Assembly: GCA_037045435.1 (NCBI GenBank)
Contig: JBAOID010000037.1
Span: 176,051-240,050 of the forward strand
Origin: CBDUEF01 sp018063485
GTDB taxonomy: Bacteria > Pseudomonadota > Alphaproteobacteria > Rhodobacterales > Rhodobacteraceae
Reading direction: 5' to 3'
Length of the DNA stretch: 64,000 bases
Part shown: piece by piece, positions 37,184 to 46,292 of the stretch
Layout of the letters: every line of letters starts with the position of its first letter
Position numbering within the stretch: position 1 is the stretch's first letter
Made by a program: the position numbers and the translations under genes
The notes under the pieces: generated by a model
The model's input: only the letters and a program-made list of their open reading frames with translations
Databases searched by the model: none
What the model was told of the DNA's origin: nothing

Positions 37184-37353
37184 TCGCGCGCGTGCCCGTC
37201 AAACTCGCGGGTTTCCTTGGCCTTGCGCGCCTCTTCCCGCGCTTTGTCCCCCTTGCGGCGGCCGAATTTCACCGTATTGGCATCGGCCTGCGCGCGGGCT
37301 GCGGCCCGTTCCTTGGCCTTTCGCACAGCGCGCAGGTTGACGATCTCGGCCAT
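37180..37353 (-). CDS. DUF4169 small basic protein
   Basis: A 57-aa protein reading MAEIVNLRAVRKAKERAAAR, with KFGRRKGDKAREEARKAKE in the second half: a single charged helix, the DUF4169 family. It overlaps fumC upstream (TGATG at 37351-37355) and the RHH gene downstream, so the three form a coupled operon. The function is unknown. Confidence 0.8.
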   Translation of the reverse strand: MAEIVNLRAVRKAKERAAARAQADANTVKFGRRKGDKAREEARKAKETREFDGHARE

Positions 37354-38741
37354 CAGCCTTTTGGCCCCACCATATCTTCGGGGCGCACCACGCGATCAAA
37401 GGTTTCGCCGTCGACATAGCCCAAGGCGATGGCCTCTTCGCGCAGGGTGGTGCCGTTTTTATGCGCGGTTTTGGCAACTTTGGTGGCGGCATCATAGCCG
37501 ATGGTGGGGGCCAAGGCCGTCACCAGCATCAGCAATTCCTTCATCAGCTTGTCGATGCGGGGTATATTGGCCTGGGTGCCGACGACCATGTTGTCGGTAA
37601 AGCTGCCCGCAGCATCACCCAAAAGTTGCATGGATTGCAAGACGTTATAGGACATCATCGGGTTGTAGACGTTCAACTCGAAATGCCCCTGCGATCCGGC
37701 AAAACCCACGGCGGCATCATTGCCCATCACCTGCGCGCAAACCATCGTCAACGCCTCGGCCTGGGTCGGGTTGACCTTGCCCGGCATGATCGACGAGCCA
37801 GGTTCATTTTCCGGCAGGATCAGCTCGCCAAGGCCCGAGCGCGGGCCAGAGCCCAGCAGGCGCAGGTCGTTGGCGATCTTGAACAGGCTCGCGGCGACGG
37901 TTTTCAACGCGCCCGAGAACATCACCATGGCGTCATGTGCGGCCAAAGCCTCGAATTTATTCGGGGCGGTGACGAAAGGCAGAGCGGTGATTTCGGCGAT
38001 CTGAGCGGCCACGCGGATATCCCAGCCGACGCGGGTGTTCAGGCCGGTGCCGACGGCGGTGCCGCCTTGGGCCAGCTCATAAATGTCGGGCAGGCACATC
38101 TTGACGCGGGCGATGCCCTTGGCGACCTGCGCGGCATAACCGGAGAACTCCTGTCCCAGAGTGAGGGGCGTTGCATCCTGGGTATGGGTGCGGCCGATCT
38201 TGATGATGTCTTTGAAATCATGCGCTTTTGCATCAAGTGCCATATGCAGTTTTTCCAGCCCCGGCAGCAGGGTATCGCGCGCCATCATGCCGATGGCAAC
38301 ATGCATCGCGGTCGGGAAAGTGTCGTTTGAACTTTGCCCCATGTTGACATGATCATTCGGATGCACGGGCTTTTTGCTGCCCATGGTGCCGCCGAGCATC
38401 TCGATCGCGCGATTCGAGATCACCTCATTGGCATTCATGTTGGATTGTGTGCCAGAGCCGGTTTGCCAGACCACGAGCGGGAAATTGTCGTCGAACTTGC
38501 CGTCGATCACCTCTTGGGCAGCGGCGGCGATGGTTTTGCCGAGTTCTGCGTCGATGTCACCTTGGACGATATTCACCAAAGCGCAGGCTTTCTTGATCAC
38601 CCCCAGCGCGCGGATGATGGCGACCGGTTGACGCTCCCAGCCAATGGGAAAGTTGATGATCGAGCGTTGGGTCTGCGCGCCCCAGTATTTGTTGCTGGGA
38701 ACCTCAAGCGGGCCAAAGCTGTCGGTTTCGGTGCGGGTCAT
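37353..38741 (-). CDS. fumC: Class II fumarate hydratase FumC
   Basis: A 462-aa iron-independent fumarase of the TCA cycle. The ATG at 38741 follows AGGAGG; the start MTRTETDSFGPLEVPSNKYWGAQTQRS is typical. Active-site elements are TGSGTQSNMNANEV, HVNMGQSSNDTFPTA, GRTHTQDATPLTLGQE and the signature GSSIMPGKVNPTQ. It is intact and heads the operon with DUF4169 and RHH genes. Confidence 0.97.
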   Translation of the reverse strand: MTRTETDSFGPLEVPSNKYWGAQTQRSIINFPIGWERQPVAIIRALGVIKKACALVNIVQGDIDAELGKTIAAAAQEVIDGKFDDNFPLVVWQTGSGTQSNMNANEVISNRAIEMLGGTMGSKKPVHPNDHVNMGQSSNDTFPTAMHVAIGMMARDTLLPGLEKLHMALDAKAHDFKDIIKIGRTHTQDATPLTLGQEFSGYAAQVAKGIARVKMCLPDIYELAQGGTAVGTGLNTRVGWDIRVAAQIAEITALPFVTAPNKFEALAAHDAMVMFSGALKTVAASLFKIANDLRLLGSGPRSGLGELILPENEPGSSIMPGKVNPTQAEALTMVCAQVMGNDAAVGFAGSQGHFELNVYNPMMSYNVLQSMQLLGDAAGSFTDNMVVGTQANIPRIDKLMKELLMLVTALAPTIGYDAATKVAKTAHKNGTTLREEAIALGYVDGETFDRVVRPEDMVGPKG

Positions 38742-38832
38742 GGCTGCCTCCTGCATGGTTCGGGGCTGTCTTAGGCTTGGGTCGGGGAGAAATCAATTGG
38801 TATGCTGTGGCATACCGAATGATTTCACACTG

Positions 38833-39402
38833 TCACTGCGCGGCGGCTTCGGATTTGCGGCAAAAGCTGAATACGCGGGCTGGGGGCAGGTTGAGCCAGA
38901 CTTTGACGCCAGTATCGACACTTAGCCCCAATTGCGCGATCTGGTCAGGGGTGATCGGGGGGCGGGGGCCGTAGGTGAACTGGATATAGAAACCGCCGGG
39001 TCGCAGCACATCGAAGGCAGCTTTGACGATGGAATAGCGCAGATCGGGCGGCATCGAGAGCAAGGGAAGGCCGGAAACCACCGCTCCAACCTGATCCTGC
39101 ATCAGGTTGCGGGCCTGCTGGGCACCGGTGTTGTGGATGGTGACGCCGGGGAAACGCTGGGCAAGGTGGCTGGCAAAATCGCTGCTCATCTCGAACAGCG
39201 TCAGATCACGCGGGGCGACGCCGGCGGCCAGAATGCCGGCAGTCAATGCGCCAGTTCCGGGGCCAAATTCGACCACTTTGCCGGTCTGGGGGCCAAGACC
39301 GCGAGCCATGGCGCGCGCGAGCCATGGAGACGAGGGCGCAATGGCGGAAACCTGTGCCGGACGGTTCAGCAATTGGCGAAAAAACAACAATGTATCAGAC
39401 AT
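38833..39402 (-). CDS. Class I SAM-dependent methyltransferase (PmtA-like)
   Basis: A 189-aa methyltransferase. Motif I is VVEFGPGTGALTAGIL (about 44-59), with an acidic post-I residue in LTLFEMSSDFASHL and motif IV-like AVVSGLPLLSMP. The overall order (RQLLNRPAQVSAIAPSSPWLARAM near the N-terminus) resembles rRNA adenine dimethylase-like phospholipid N-methyltransferases of the PmtA type. Phosphatidylethanolamine methylation is thus plausible but unproven. It lies between fumC and sspB, with its own short spacers. Confidence 0.7.
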   Translation of the reverse strand: MSDTLLFFRQLLNRPAQVSAIAPSSPWLARAMARGLGPQTGKVVEFGPGTGALTAGILAAGVAPRDLTLFEMSSDFASHLAQRFPGVTIHNTGAQQARNLMQDQVGAVVSGLPLLSMPPDLRYSIVKAAFDVLRPGGFYIQFTYGPRPPITPDQIAQLGLSVDTGVKVWLNLPPARVFSFCRKSEAAAQ

Positions 39403-39437
39403 TCAAGCCGCCTTTATGCAGAAGATGCGGCTTGCGC

Positions 39438-39890
39438 CTATTGCTTGCGAAACTTGTCAAGCCGGACGATCTGGGCGTCTTGGTGCGGCGGCGGATCATC
39501 ATCAGGTTCGTCGTCCGCCTCTTCGATGCCTTCGTGCTCGTGCTGCTCGAACCGCAAACCGAACTCGACCGAAGGGTCGACAAAGGTGCGGACCGCATCG
39601 AACGGAATGACCAGATGCTCGGGGTTGTCGCCAAAGTTCAGCGTGATCGAAAATCCGTCGTTGGTGACGGCCAAATCCTCGAACCAGTTCTGAATAACCA
39701 CAGTCATTTCATCAGGATAGCGAGACCGCAACCAGTCAGCTATCTCTACGCCATCGGTATTGGTGTCGAAGGTGATAAAGAAATGATGCGTGCCGGGCAG
39801 GCCGTTCCTGGATACATCGCTGAGAACGGTCTGGATCAGTCCGCGCATGGCGCGATGCATGAGGTTCCCGTAATCAATTGTCTGCGCCAT
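39438..39890 (-). CDS. sspB: ClpXP adaptor SspB (alpha type)
   Basis: A 150-aa adaptor that delivers ssrA-tagged proteins to ClpXP. The ATG at 39890 gives MAQTIDYGNLMHRAMRGLIQTVL. The tag-binding fold includes HHFFITFDT, YPDEMTVVIQNWFEDL, FSITLNFGD and LVIPFDAVRTFVDPSVEFGLRF. An acidic linker (HEHEGIEEADDEPDDDPP) leads to a ClpX-binding XB tail, IVRLDKFRK. It lies about 150 bp downstream of ssrA on the same strand, a functionally sensible neighbour. Confidence 0.92.
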   Translation of the reverse strand: MAQTIDYGNLMHRAMRGLIQTVLSDVSRNGLPGTHHFFITFDTNTDGVEIADWLRSRYPDEMTVVIQNWFEDLAVTNDGFSITLNFGDNPEHLVIPFDAVRTFVDPSVEFGLRFEQHEHEGIEEADDEPDDDPPPHQDAQIVRLDKFRKQ

Positions 39891-40039
39891 GCAATGCCCC
39901 CGCAAATATGGGTGCAGCATAGGGGATTTGAGAATGAAGAAAAGGGGGCAGTGTCAGAAGAATGCTGCCGTGGCAAAGATTCGGCGAAAAGTGCCGGTTT
40001 GCGTCACTGTCTGGAGTTTCTGGAAAATGAATTCTGTAA

Positions 40040-40400
40040 CCTTATGGAAAGGTGCAGGTTTCTGTTGCCAGGTACCTGCGAACCCCGCCTTACGCGGCTA
40101 AGCGCAAGGACTTAGTTTCGGCGACTCGAACTGCTTACGCAGCCAAAGCCATTGCCGGAGCACGGTTGTCATTTGCAACTGTACATTTGGACCGATAACG
40201 GTGGTTCCTCACCGAGCAAAAGCTGGCCCCTTTAGACGTTCGTCGATCCTATTTCGACCCCAATGGCCCGCAAAGACGGGAGAGTTGGTGGAGTCGCCGG
40301 GTACCGCCCCCGGGTCCGAGCCGTTTATTATGGGTGCGTTTATCGCCATAGTCCGAGTTGCCCCGGACATGAGCAATATAGGGCCGCAGATCGGGTTGCG
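40040..40400 (-). ncRNA. ssrA: Circularly permuted two-piece tmRNA (ssrA)
   Basis: Read on the minus strand, the acceptor piece comes first: a TPsiC-like arm CTCGGACCCGGGGGCGG leading to GACTCCACCA at 40286-40297. A short processed spacer follows, then the coding piece begins GGGGTCGAAATAGGATCGAC at about 40261-40242, the counterpart of the usual tmRNA 5' end. The tag frame lies at 40176-40135. A helix/pseudoknot GCAGGTACC with AAACCTGC lies near 40045-40075. This permuted layout is diagnostic of alphaproteobacterial tmRNA. The outer ends are approximate. It rescues stalled ribosomes and tags the products. Confidence 0.92.
40135..40176 (-). other. tmRNA tag-peptide reading frame
   Basis: 13 codons and a TAA: A-N-D-N-R-A-P-A-M-A-L-A-A. 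With the alanine carried by the tmRNA itself the tag is 14 residues. The ANDN start is where SspB contacts the tag, and the final LAA is the ClpX degron. It starts at the resume codon GCA (rc of 40174-40176). Confidence 0.93.
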
Positions 40401-40566
40401 CAAGGGTGGCAGGCGAGGGGGCGAGCGCAAGGCTGCGGTACGGTCGAAACATCAAGGATTTGCGCAAGGGATGCGGGGCGTATGGGGCGCCTGTGCAAAG
40501 GGTGAGGATGTGAAATGCGCGCTTTGTCAGCTAACCCGATTGTGCGGAACTTGGTCGCGCAACATG

Positions 40567-40604
40567 AAAAACCCGCCCCAAGCGCGGGGCTTGGGGCGGG
40601 TTTT
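40567..40604 (-). terminator. Strong terminator after the binding-protein gene
   Basis: A perfect 16-bp inverted repeat AAAACCCGCCCCAAGC / GCTTGGGGCGGGTTTT with a five-base loop. It is T-rich on both strands, so it can act bidirectionally. It isolates the minus-strand binding-protein gene from ssrA. Confidence 0.93.
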
Positions 40605-40628
40605 CATCAGTGTGAAACCATCAACGGA

Positions 40629-41681
40629 TCAGAAGCCCGATTTGATCATCTCGAACTCTTTGAGCATCCGGTCGCGCATCTGGGTCGGGATCGGGGTTTG
40701 CGCCAGCAGCGTGGTGTCGATCGGGTTCACATCGGCGGCGACCAATTGCTCCATCGGGATTTCTTTCATGGCAGCGTCGTTGGCCGAGGCATAGCCGAAG
40801 TTTTCGAGCAAACCCTTGGCCGAGGGATGCGCAAGCCAGGCGTTCATGAAATCATAGGCCTTGTCTTCCTTGCCAGGTGCGTCCTTGAAGTTGACATAGC
40901 CGCAGAACCAGCTTGAGGCGCCTTCCTTGGCCTGACGCTGAAAGCCGACTTTGAAACCTTCCGAGCGCATCAGGGCGATTGAGTCGTTCCAGACCCAAGC
41001 CAGTTGCACCTCGCCCGAGGCCATCAGTTGTGACAGCTCTGACGGATCGGCCCAGTAGGTGCGCACATTGGGGTGCGCTGCACGCAGCCATGCGGCGGCG
41101 GCCTGGAATTGCTCTTCGGTGATATTGGTCCAGTTGGGAACACCGGTGGCCAAGAGCGCCAGCGACCAGATGTCATCGGTGTTGTCGGGCAGCGAGATGC
41201 GGCCAGCATATTTCGGATCGAGGAAGATTTGCAGGCTGGCCACATCCTCGGCCGGGACGGTTTCGGTGTTATAGGCGACGGCGGTGTAGGCGTAATCGGT
41301 CGGGATGAACCAAACGCCCTGATCGTCCACGAAAATCTTGGAGTCGAGGAAGCGCGGGGCAATATTCTTGAATTCCGGGATGCGGCTGACATCCCAAGGC
41401 TCGATCAGGCCAGCATCGCGATATTTCGAGATCATCTGCGAGCAGGGGTGTGCCACATCGGCCTTGAAGCCCGAGGATACTTTCTGAAACGCCTCGTCAT
41501 CATCGCCGAACAGCGAATAGGTGGGCATCTGGCCGTATTTCGTGACGTAATCGCCGATCAGGGCCGGGTTCTCAAAGCCTGCCCAATCAAGAACGATCAG
41601 ATCGGGATCGCCAGCATGGGCGACGGTTGAAAAGCTAAGGGCTGCTGCGGTGCAAGCCAGGAATTTGGTCAAACGGGACAT
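40629..41681 (-). CDS. PotD-like ABC transporter substrate-binding protein
   Basis: A 350-aa periplasmic protein. The ATG at 41681 follows GAGGAGC and gives a Sec signal peptide (MSRLTKFLACTAAALSFSTVAHA, cleavage after AHA, residue 23). The mature part resembles spermidine/putrescine binding proteins: LIVLDWAGFENPAL, PTYSLFGDDDEAFQKV, VAHPCSQMISKYRDAGLIEPWDVSRIPEF, IPTDYAYTAVAYNTE and SLPDNTDDIWSLAL. No ATPase or permease genes are near, so it is an orphan component. Polyamine or a related cationic ligand is inferred from the family. Confidence 0.87.
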   Translation of the reverse strand: MSRLTKFLACTAAALSFSTVAHAGDPDLIVLDWAGFENPALIGDYVTKYGQMPTYSLFGDDDEAFQKVSSGFKADVAHPCSQMISKYRDAGLIEPWDVSRIPEFKNIAPRFLDSKIFVDDQGVWFIPTDYAYTAVAYNTETVPAEDVASLQIFLDPKYAGRISLPDNTDDIWSLALLATGVPNWTNITEEQFQAAAAWLRAAHPNVRTYWADPSELSQLMASGEVQLAWVWNDSIALMRSEGFKVGFQRQAKEGASSWFCGYVNFKDAPGKEDKAYDFMNAWLAHPSAKGLLENFGYASANDAAMKEIPMEQLVAADVNPIDTTLLAQTPIPTQMRDRMLKEFEMIKSGF

Positions 41682-42071
41682 AGGCGCTCCTCGGTGTTGG
41701 TTGGTTTTGTGTTGGTGGAGCCAGAGCGGGAAAGGCTGCACAGTTGTATGGTGACAGGCTAGATCGCCTGTGCCCGACGCTCAAGCACTTATTCACTGCG
41801 CTGTTTCTGGCGGGAAAGTGGCGCTCTTTCAAGCCTGCGCCTGCTTTATTTCGGGCTTTGGCGGGAAAGCAGGTGCGTTGGCGGCGCAATCAGGTGGCTT
41901 TACGGCGAAACGGGGCTGGGCTAGCTTTCGGGTGATCCCCGATTCCTTTGGGATCTGCCGTTGCCCTTTTGCGGTGCGTCGGCTCGGCTGGAAGACCTGC
42001 CAAGGCTCGGGGCAAGAACCTGCTGGGTATGGTCTTTCTGCGGGCGGGTGCGAAATTGCAAAGGGAATCGG
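41682..42071. other. Gap between divergent genes, no gene seen
   Basis: 390 bp between the divergent binding-protein and aminotransferase genes. Open frames exist (for example 41770-42075 plus) but their composition is not protein-like. The sequence GGCGGGAAAG occurs twice (near 41812 and 41868), both on the plus strand. It presumably contains two divergent promoters, and none is clear enough to mark. Confidence 0.4.
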
Positions 42072-43305
42072 ATGACTGAGTTGGATATGGAATTTGTGCG
42101 CCGTCAGTTTCCGGCGTTTGACAGCCCGGTTCTGTCGGGTCATGCGTTTTTTGAAAATGCTGGCGGGTCTTATCCGTGCCGCCAGGTGGTGGACCGGTTG
42201 CACCGGTTTTACATGGACCGAAAGGTGCAGCCCTATGGCCCTTATCCGGGGGCTGCGGCGGGCGGAGCCGAGATGGACGAGGCGCGCGCACGGCTGGCCG
42301 CGATGATGGGGGTGGCGGGCGAGCAGGTGTCTTTCGGGCCCTCGACCAGCGCGAATACCTATGTTCTGGCGCAAGCGGTGCGGGTCTGGCTGCGCGCGGC
42401 CAAGGCGGCGATTGTGGTCAGCAATCAAGACCATGAGGCTAATGCTGGCGTCTGGCGGCGTTTGGCCGATGAGGGGATCGAGGTGCGCGAATGGCAGCTT
42501 GATCCCGAGACCGGTCATCTGAATACGGGCGATCTGGCCAAGCTGCTGGCGGATGGGCGGGTGAAGCTGGTGGTGTTTCCGCATTGCTCGAATGTGGTAG
42601 CCGAGATCAATGATGTGGCAGCAATTGCGACGATGGCGAAGGCTGCGGGCGCGCGCACGGTGGTGGATGGGGTATCCTATGCGCCGCATGGCTTTCCCGA
42701 TTTCCCGAGTTCTGGGCTGCGATGTGTATCTCTTTTCGGCCTACAAGACCTACGGGCCGCATCAGGGGATCATGTTGATCACGCCGGAGTTTGGCGCGGA
42801 ACTGCCGGCGCAGGGCCATTGGTTCAATGCGGGCAGTCTTTCCAAGCGCTTTACCCCTGCCGGGCCGGATCACGCGCAGATTGCCGCCTGTGCGGGCATG
42901 GCCGATTATGTTGATGCGGTTTATACCCATCATTGCAAGGGCGAGGCGGATGCACGGGCGCGCAACGCGGCGGTGCATGATCTGATGCGGGCGCAGGAAA
43001 TAGCGACGGTGGGGCCGCTGTTGGACTATCTGGCCGCGCGCAACGATCTGCGCCTGATCGGCCCGCGTCGGGCCGAGGCGCGTGCGCCGACGGTGGCGGT
43101 GGTGTTGGACCGTGATCCCGAGCCGGTGGCGCGGGATCTGGGCCGCGACGGGATTGCCTGCTGGGCGGGGAATTTCTATGGGGTGCGGCCTTTGCAAGCG
43201 ATGGGGGTTGATCCTGACATCGGCGTGCTGCGCTTGTCGCTGGCGCATTACACCTCGGCGGGTGATGTGGCGCGGTTGATCAAGGCGCTTGATCGGGTGC
43301 TGTGA
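42072..43305 (+). CDS. Class V aminotransferase / cysteine desulfurase-like (frameshifted)
   Basis: A 410-aa (corrected) PLP enzyme of the class V/NifS superfamily. The start MTELDMEFVRRQFPAFDSP leads to ENAGGSYPCRQVVDR. PLP contacts are SFGPSTSANTYVLAQ, SNQDHEANAGVW and TVVDGVSYAPH. The Schiff-base lysine is in VYLFSAYKTYGPHQG. An extra C in 42704-42706 breaks the frame; removing it joins PDFRVLGCDVYLF. No conserved catalytic Cys loop is evident, so an aminotransferase or lyase is as likely as a desulfurase. Confidence 0.82.
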
Positions 43306-43309
43306 AAGC

Positions 43310-43327
43310 AGGGGGGCTTGCCCCCCT
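43310..43327 (+). terminator. Possible terminator after the class V aminotransferase
   Basis: A GGGGGG / CCCCCC hairpin (AGGGGGG-CTTG-CCCCCCT) 5 bp past the stop, without a clear T-run. It could equally be composition noise. Confidence 0.4.
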
Positions 43328-43415
43328 TACCCCCCAGGATATTTTCGGACAGATGAATATGGGCGTGATCCAGTGGGGGGGCGCTTGCGTATCTGCTTGA
43401 AAGATGCGGGGAAAG

Positions 43416-44838
43416 ATGACGCAAAGTCCATTGATTTACTGGTTTCGGCGCGATTTGCGCCTGTCGGATCATCCGGCTTTGACGGCGGCGGTGGCAACAG
43501 GGCGGCCTGTGGTGCCGCTGTTTATTCTGGATGCAGAGACCGAGGCGCTGGGGGCGGCGGCCAAGTGGCGGCTGGGACTGGGGCTGGCCGAGTTTGCGCG
43601 GGCGTTGGAGCGGATCGGATCGCGACTTGTCTTGCGCCGAGGCGCGGCTTTGGCGGTTTTGGCTGAACTCGCGCCGGGGGCGGTGCATTGGCAGCGGTTG
43701 TATGATCCGGTATCGACAGTGCGGGATGCCGCAGTGAAGGCGGCATTGCGGGGGCTGGGGATCGAGGCGCACAGCGATTCAGGGGCCTTGCTGGTGGAGC
43801 CTTGGCAGGTTCAAACCGGGCTGGGCGGCTATTACAAGGTTTACACGCCGTTTTGGAAAGCAGTCAGGCAGCGTGATATTGCCGCGCCGCTGGCGGCGGT
43901 GCGCGCGTTGGTGGCCCCTGCACTGTGGCCGGGTTCGGATGATCTGGCGGATTGGCAGTTGGGCCACGCGATGAACCGGGGGGCTGCGGTGGTGGCCCGG
44001 CATCAGGCCGTGGGCGAGGCGGCGGCACTGGTGCGGTTGCACCGGTTTGTTGACGGGCCGGTGGATGATTACCGCGAGCGGCGCGACTTTCCGGCTGAGG
44101 AGGCGACCTCGGGGCTGTCGGAAAACCTGACCTATGGCGAGATCGGGCCGCGCAGCATTTGGGCGGCGGGCGAGCGGGCGATGCAAGAGGCGCGGCGCGG
44201 GGCCGAGCATTTCCTGAAAGAGTTGGTGTGGCGCGAATTTGCCTATCATCTGATGTATCATGCACCGCAAATTCTAACGCGGAATTGGCGTGAAATCCTG
44301 GGATGCCTTTGCCTGGCGCGGTGACAATGAAGACGCCGAGCGTTGGCGGCGCGGGATGACCGGAGAGCCAATGGTTGATGCCGCCATGCGCGAGATGTAT
44401 GTGACCGGCAAGATGCATAACCGGGCGCGGATGATTGCGGCATCCTATCTGACCAAGCATCTGTTGACCGATTGGCGCGTGGGGCAGGCGTGGTTTGCCG
44501 AGTGTCTGACCGATTGGGACGCAGCAGCAAATGCGATGGGGTGGCAATGGGTTGCGGGCTGTGGCCCGGATGCAGCGCCGTATTTCAGGATTTTCAATCC
44601 GGCCGGGCAGGGCGAGAAATTCGATGCGGGTGAGGTCTATCGGCGGCGCTTCATTGCGGAACTCGGGCGCGATCCGGGGCCGGAGGCGCTTGGCTATTTT
44701 GACGCGGTGCCACGGGCTTGGCGGCTTGACCCCGGCGCGCGTTATCCGTTGCCGATCATTGATCTGGCTGCGGGGCGGGCACGGGCTTTGGCGGCTTTGG
44801 CCGGGCTGAAGCATCTGAGTGAAATGACGCGAGCCTGA
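43416..44838 (+). CDS. phr: Deoxyribodipyrimidine photolyase (frameshifted)
   Basis: A 473-aa (corrected) light-driven DNA repair flavoprotein. The ATG at 43416 gives MTQSPLIYWFRRDLRLSDHPAL, the photolyase N-domain. The FAD domain has LSENLTYGEIGPRS, FLKELVWREFAYHLMY, PMVDAAMREMYVTGKMHNRARM, SYLTKHLLTDWRVG, WDAAANAMGWQWVAGCGPDAAPYFRIFNP. One extra A at 44293-44295 breaks the frame; removing it joins TRNWRESWDAFAWRG. Placement upstream of trgAB suggests a shared stress context but not an operon, because a 300-bp gap follows. Confidence 0.93.
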
Positions 44839-44903
44839 GTCTCATCCTGATCCAGGGTATCGCCGCAGGCGGAACAGCGATGAGTGTCACCATTCCCAAG
44901 CGC

Positions 44904-45019
44904 TAGAGCGCGTTGCGTTCAATCAGAGACATGTATTCACCTCGTAACCCGAGGCAGCGATTGCCCTTGCCAACGCGTTCGGGTTGCGAGGCGAATTCAA
45001 TTTGACACAACGCGCTCTA
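44904..45019. repeat. 116-nt imperfect inverted repeat (REP/MITE-like)
   Basis: The ends TAGAGCGCGTTG (44904-44915) and CAACGCGCTCTA (45008-45019) are exact inverted repeats. Nested inside, ATTCACCTCGTAACCCGA (44935-44952) pairs almost fully with TCGGGTTGCGAGGCGAAT (44979-44996). The whole element would fold as a long hairpin. It stands alone in the 305-bp gap between the photolyase and trgA. The form matches short non-autonomous or extragenic palindromic repeats; there is no transposase and no clear target duplication. I see only one copy in this window. Confidence 0.75.
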
Positions 45020-45143
45020 AACCGGATTGTCACGCGGCATGGGGCGCAAACTGGAGTCTATCTGGCCTCTTGCGTCCGGGCGTTTCACGGCGGAAACTGT
45101 GATTTAACGCATATCACAGTGACCCGACCCAGTTGAGGACCAA

Positions 45144-45599
45144 ATGAGCGCCAAATCAATGCCGACCGCAGCGAAGCTTTCAGCAGCGGCGGTGTTTGCC
45201 ATCGTTGCCCTGATCGCCGCCCAGCTTTATATTCCGCTGTTGCCGGAAGGATCTTCGATCAAATATTTCCGCGAGGTTTCAACGGTTGTCGGGCTGTTGT
45301 CTGGATGGTTTGTGATGGGGCGGGTGGCGGGCAGGGGTTATAGCGACGCAATTGGGTCGGGGTTGCGCACCTCTGTCACCATTCTGTTTTGGGTGCTGCT
45401 GATCTTTGGCTCGGTGACGATGATCCGCAAGTCGATGCGGATGATGTATGACGGGCCGATGGAGGCGGTTCAGGGCGTTTTTAGCGAAATGCTGGTCTAC
45501 GGGGCGCTGCTGGCGGCTCCGGCGACGCCAATTGCCTTGGTGGTGGGGGGGATCCTTGGCGGGGTGATCGCCGAATGGGTGAGCCGGCGGTGGAGCTAG
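45144..45599 (+). CDS. trgA: TrgA-like membrane protein (tellurite resistance locus)
   Basis: A 151-aa membrane protein with four predicted helices (AAAVFAIVALIAAQLYIPLLP, VGLLSGWFVMGR, TILFWVLLIFGSVTMI, YGALLAAPATPIALVVGGILGGVIAEWV). GAGGA precedes the ATG at 45144. It matches TrgA of Rhodobacter sphaeroides, where trgAB contributes to high-level tellurite resistance. trgB follows 9 bp downstream, supporting the call. The molecular mechanism is not known. Confidence 0.8.
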   Translation: MSAKSMPTAAKLSAAAVFAIVALIAAQLYIPLLPEGSSIKYFREVSTVVGLLSGWFVMGRVAGRGYSDAIGSGLRTSVTILFWVLLIFGSVTMIRKSMRMMYDGPMEAVQGVFSEMLVYGALLAAPATPIALVVGGILGGVIAEWVSRRWS

Positions 45600-45608
45600 G
45601 TTTGCGCG

Positions 45609-46292
45609 ATGGCAGGGTTTGACGATGAGGCGGCGCTGCGCTCGGTAGCGGCGCGGGCTGCGGTGCGGCGGGTGACGCGCGGCTTTGATCCGGGTGAGGG
45701 CGATGTGCAGATCGAGGCTGCGGCCGAGGCCTATCGCGCATTCTTTTCGGTGCAGGAATATGATCTGCGGTATCGGCGGTTTGATGGGTCGTTTAGCCCC
45801 TCGGTCCGGCGGGCGGCGTTTGTGTCTGTCGATGCGGTGACGGTGTTGCCTTATGATGCAGCGCGTGACCGGGTGTTGCTGATCGAGCAGTTTCGTGCCG
45901 GGCCGCTGGCGCGCGGCGATGTGAATCCCTGGCAGTTCGAGGCGATTGCCGGACGGATTGACGCGGATGAAGCGGTGGAGGATGCCGCACGAAGAGAGGC
46001 GGTGGAAGAGGCGGGCTTGCAGTTGGGCGTGCTGTTGCCGGTGGCGCGCTATTATCCGTCGCCGGGGATTTCTGCGGAATGTCTCTATTCCTATGTGGGT
46101 CTGTGCGAGCTGCCCGATGGGGTGGAGGGCGTTTTTGGTCTGGCTGGTGAGGCCGAAGATATTCGCGGCCATCTGATCGCCTTTGAGGAAGCGATGGCAA
46201 TGGCCGCCAGTGGCGAGATCGGCAATGCGCCGACACTGCTGACATTGTTTTGGCTGGCAGGCCAGCGGAACCGGCTTCGCTTTACAGGTTGA
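45609..46292 (+). CDS. trgB: Nudix hydrolase TrgB (ADP-ribose pyrophosphatase-like)
   Basis: A 227-aa Nudix protein. The Nudix box is present as GRIDADEAVEDAARREAVEEAGL (G-x5-E-x7-REV-EE-G), about residues 119-141, within VNPWQFEAIAG, which is the ADP-ribose pyrophosphatase pattern. ARYYPSPGISAECLYSYVGLCE supports the same subclass. Its C-terminal 11 bp overlap the convergent oxidoreductase gene (46282-46292). It forms an operon with trgA. Confidence 0.87.
   Translation: MAGFDDEAALRSVAARAAVRRVTRGFDPGEGDVQIEAAAEAYRAFFSVQEYDLRYRRFDGSFSPSVRRAAFVSVDAVTVLPYDAARDRVLLIEQFRAGPLARGDVNPWQFEAIAGRIDADEAVEDAARREAVEEAGLQLGVLLPVARYYPSPGISAECLYSYVGLCELPDGVEGVFGLAGEAEDIRGHLIAFEEAMAMAASGEIGNAPTLLTLFWLAGQRNRLRFTG

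Noticed and set aside
41770..42075. 101-aa plus-strand frame before the class V aminotransferase
   Set aside because: Gly/Cys-rich noise composition, overlaps the next start, and no ribosome-binding site or family resemblance.
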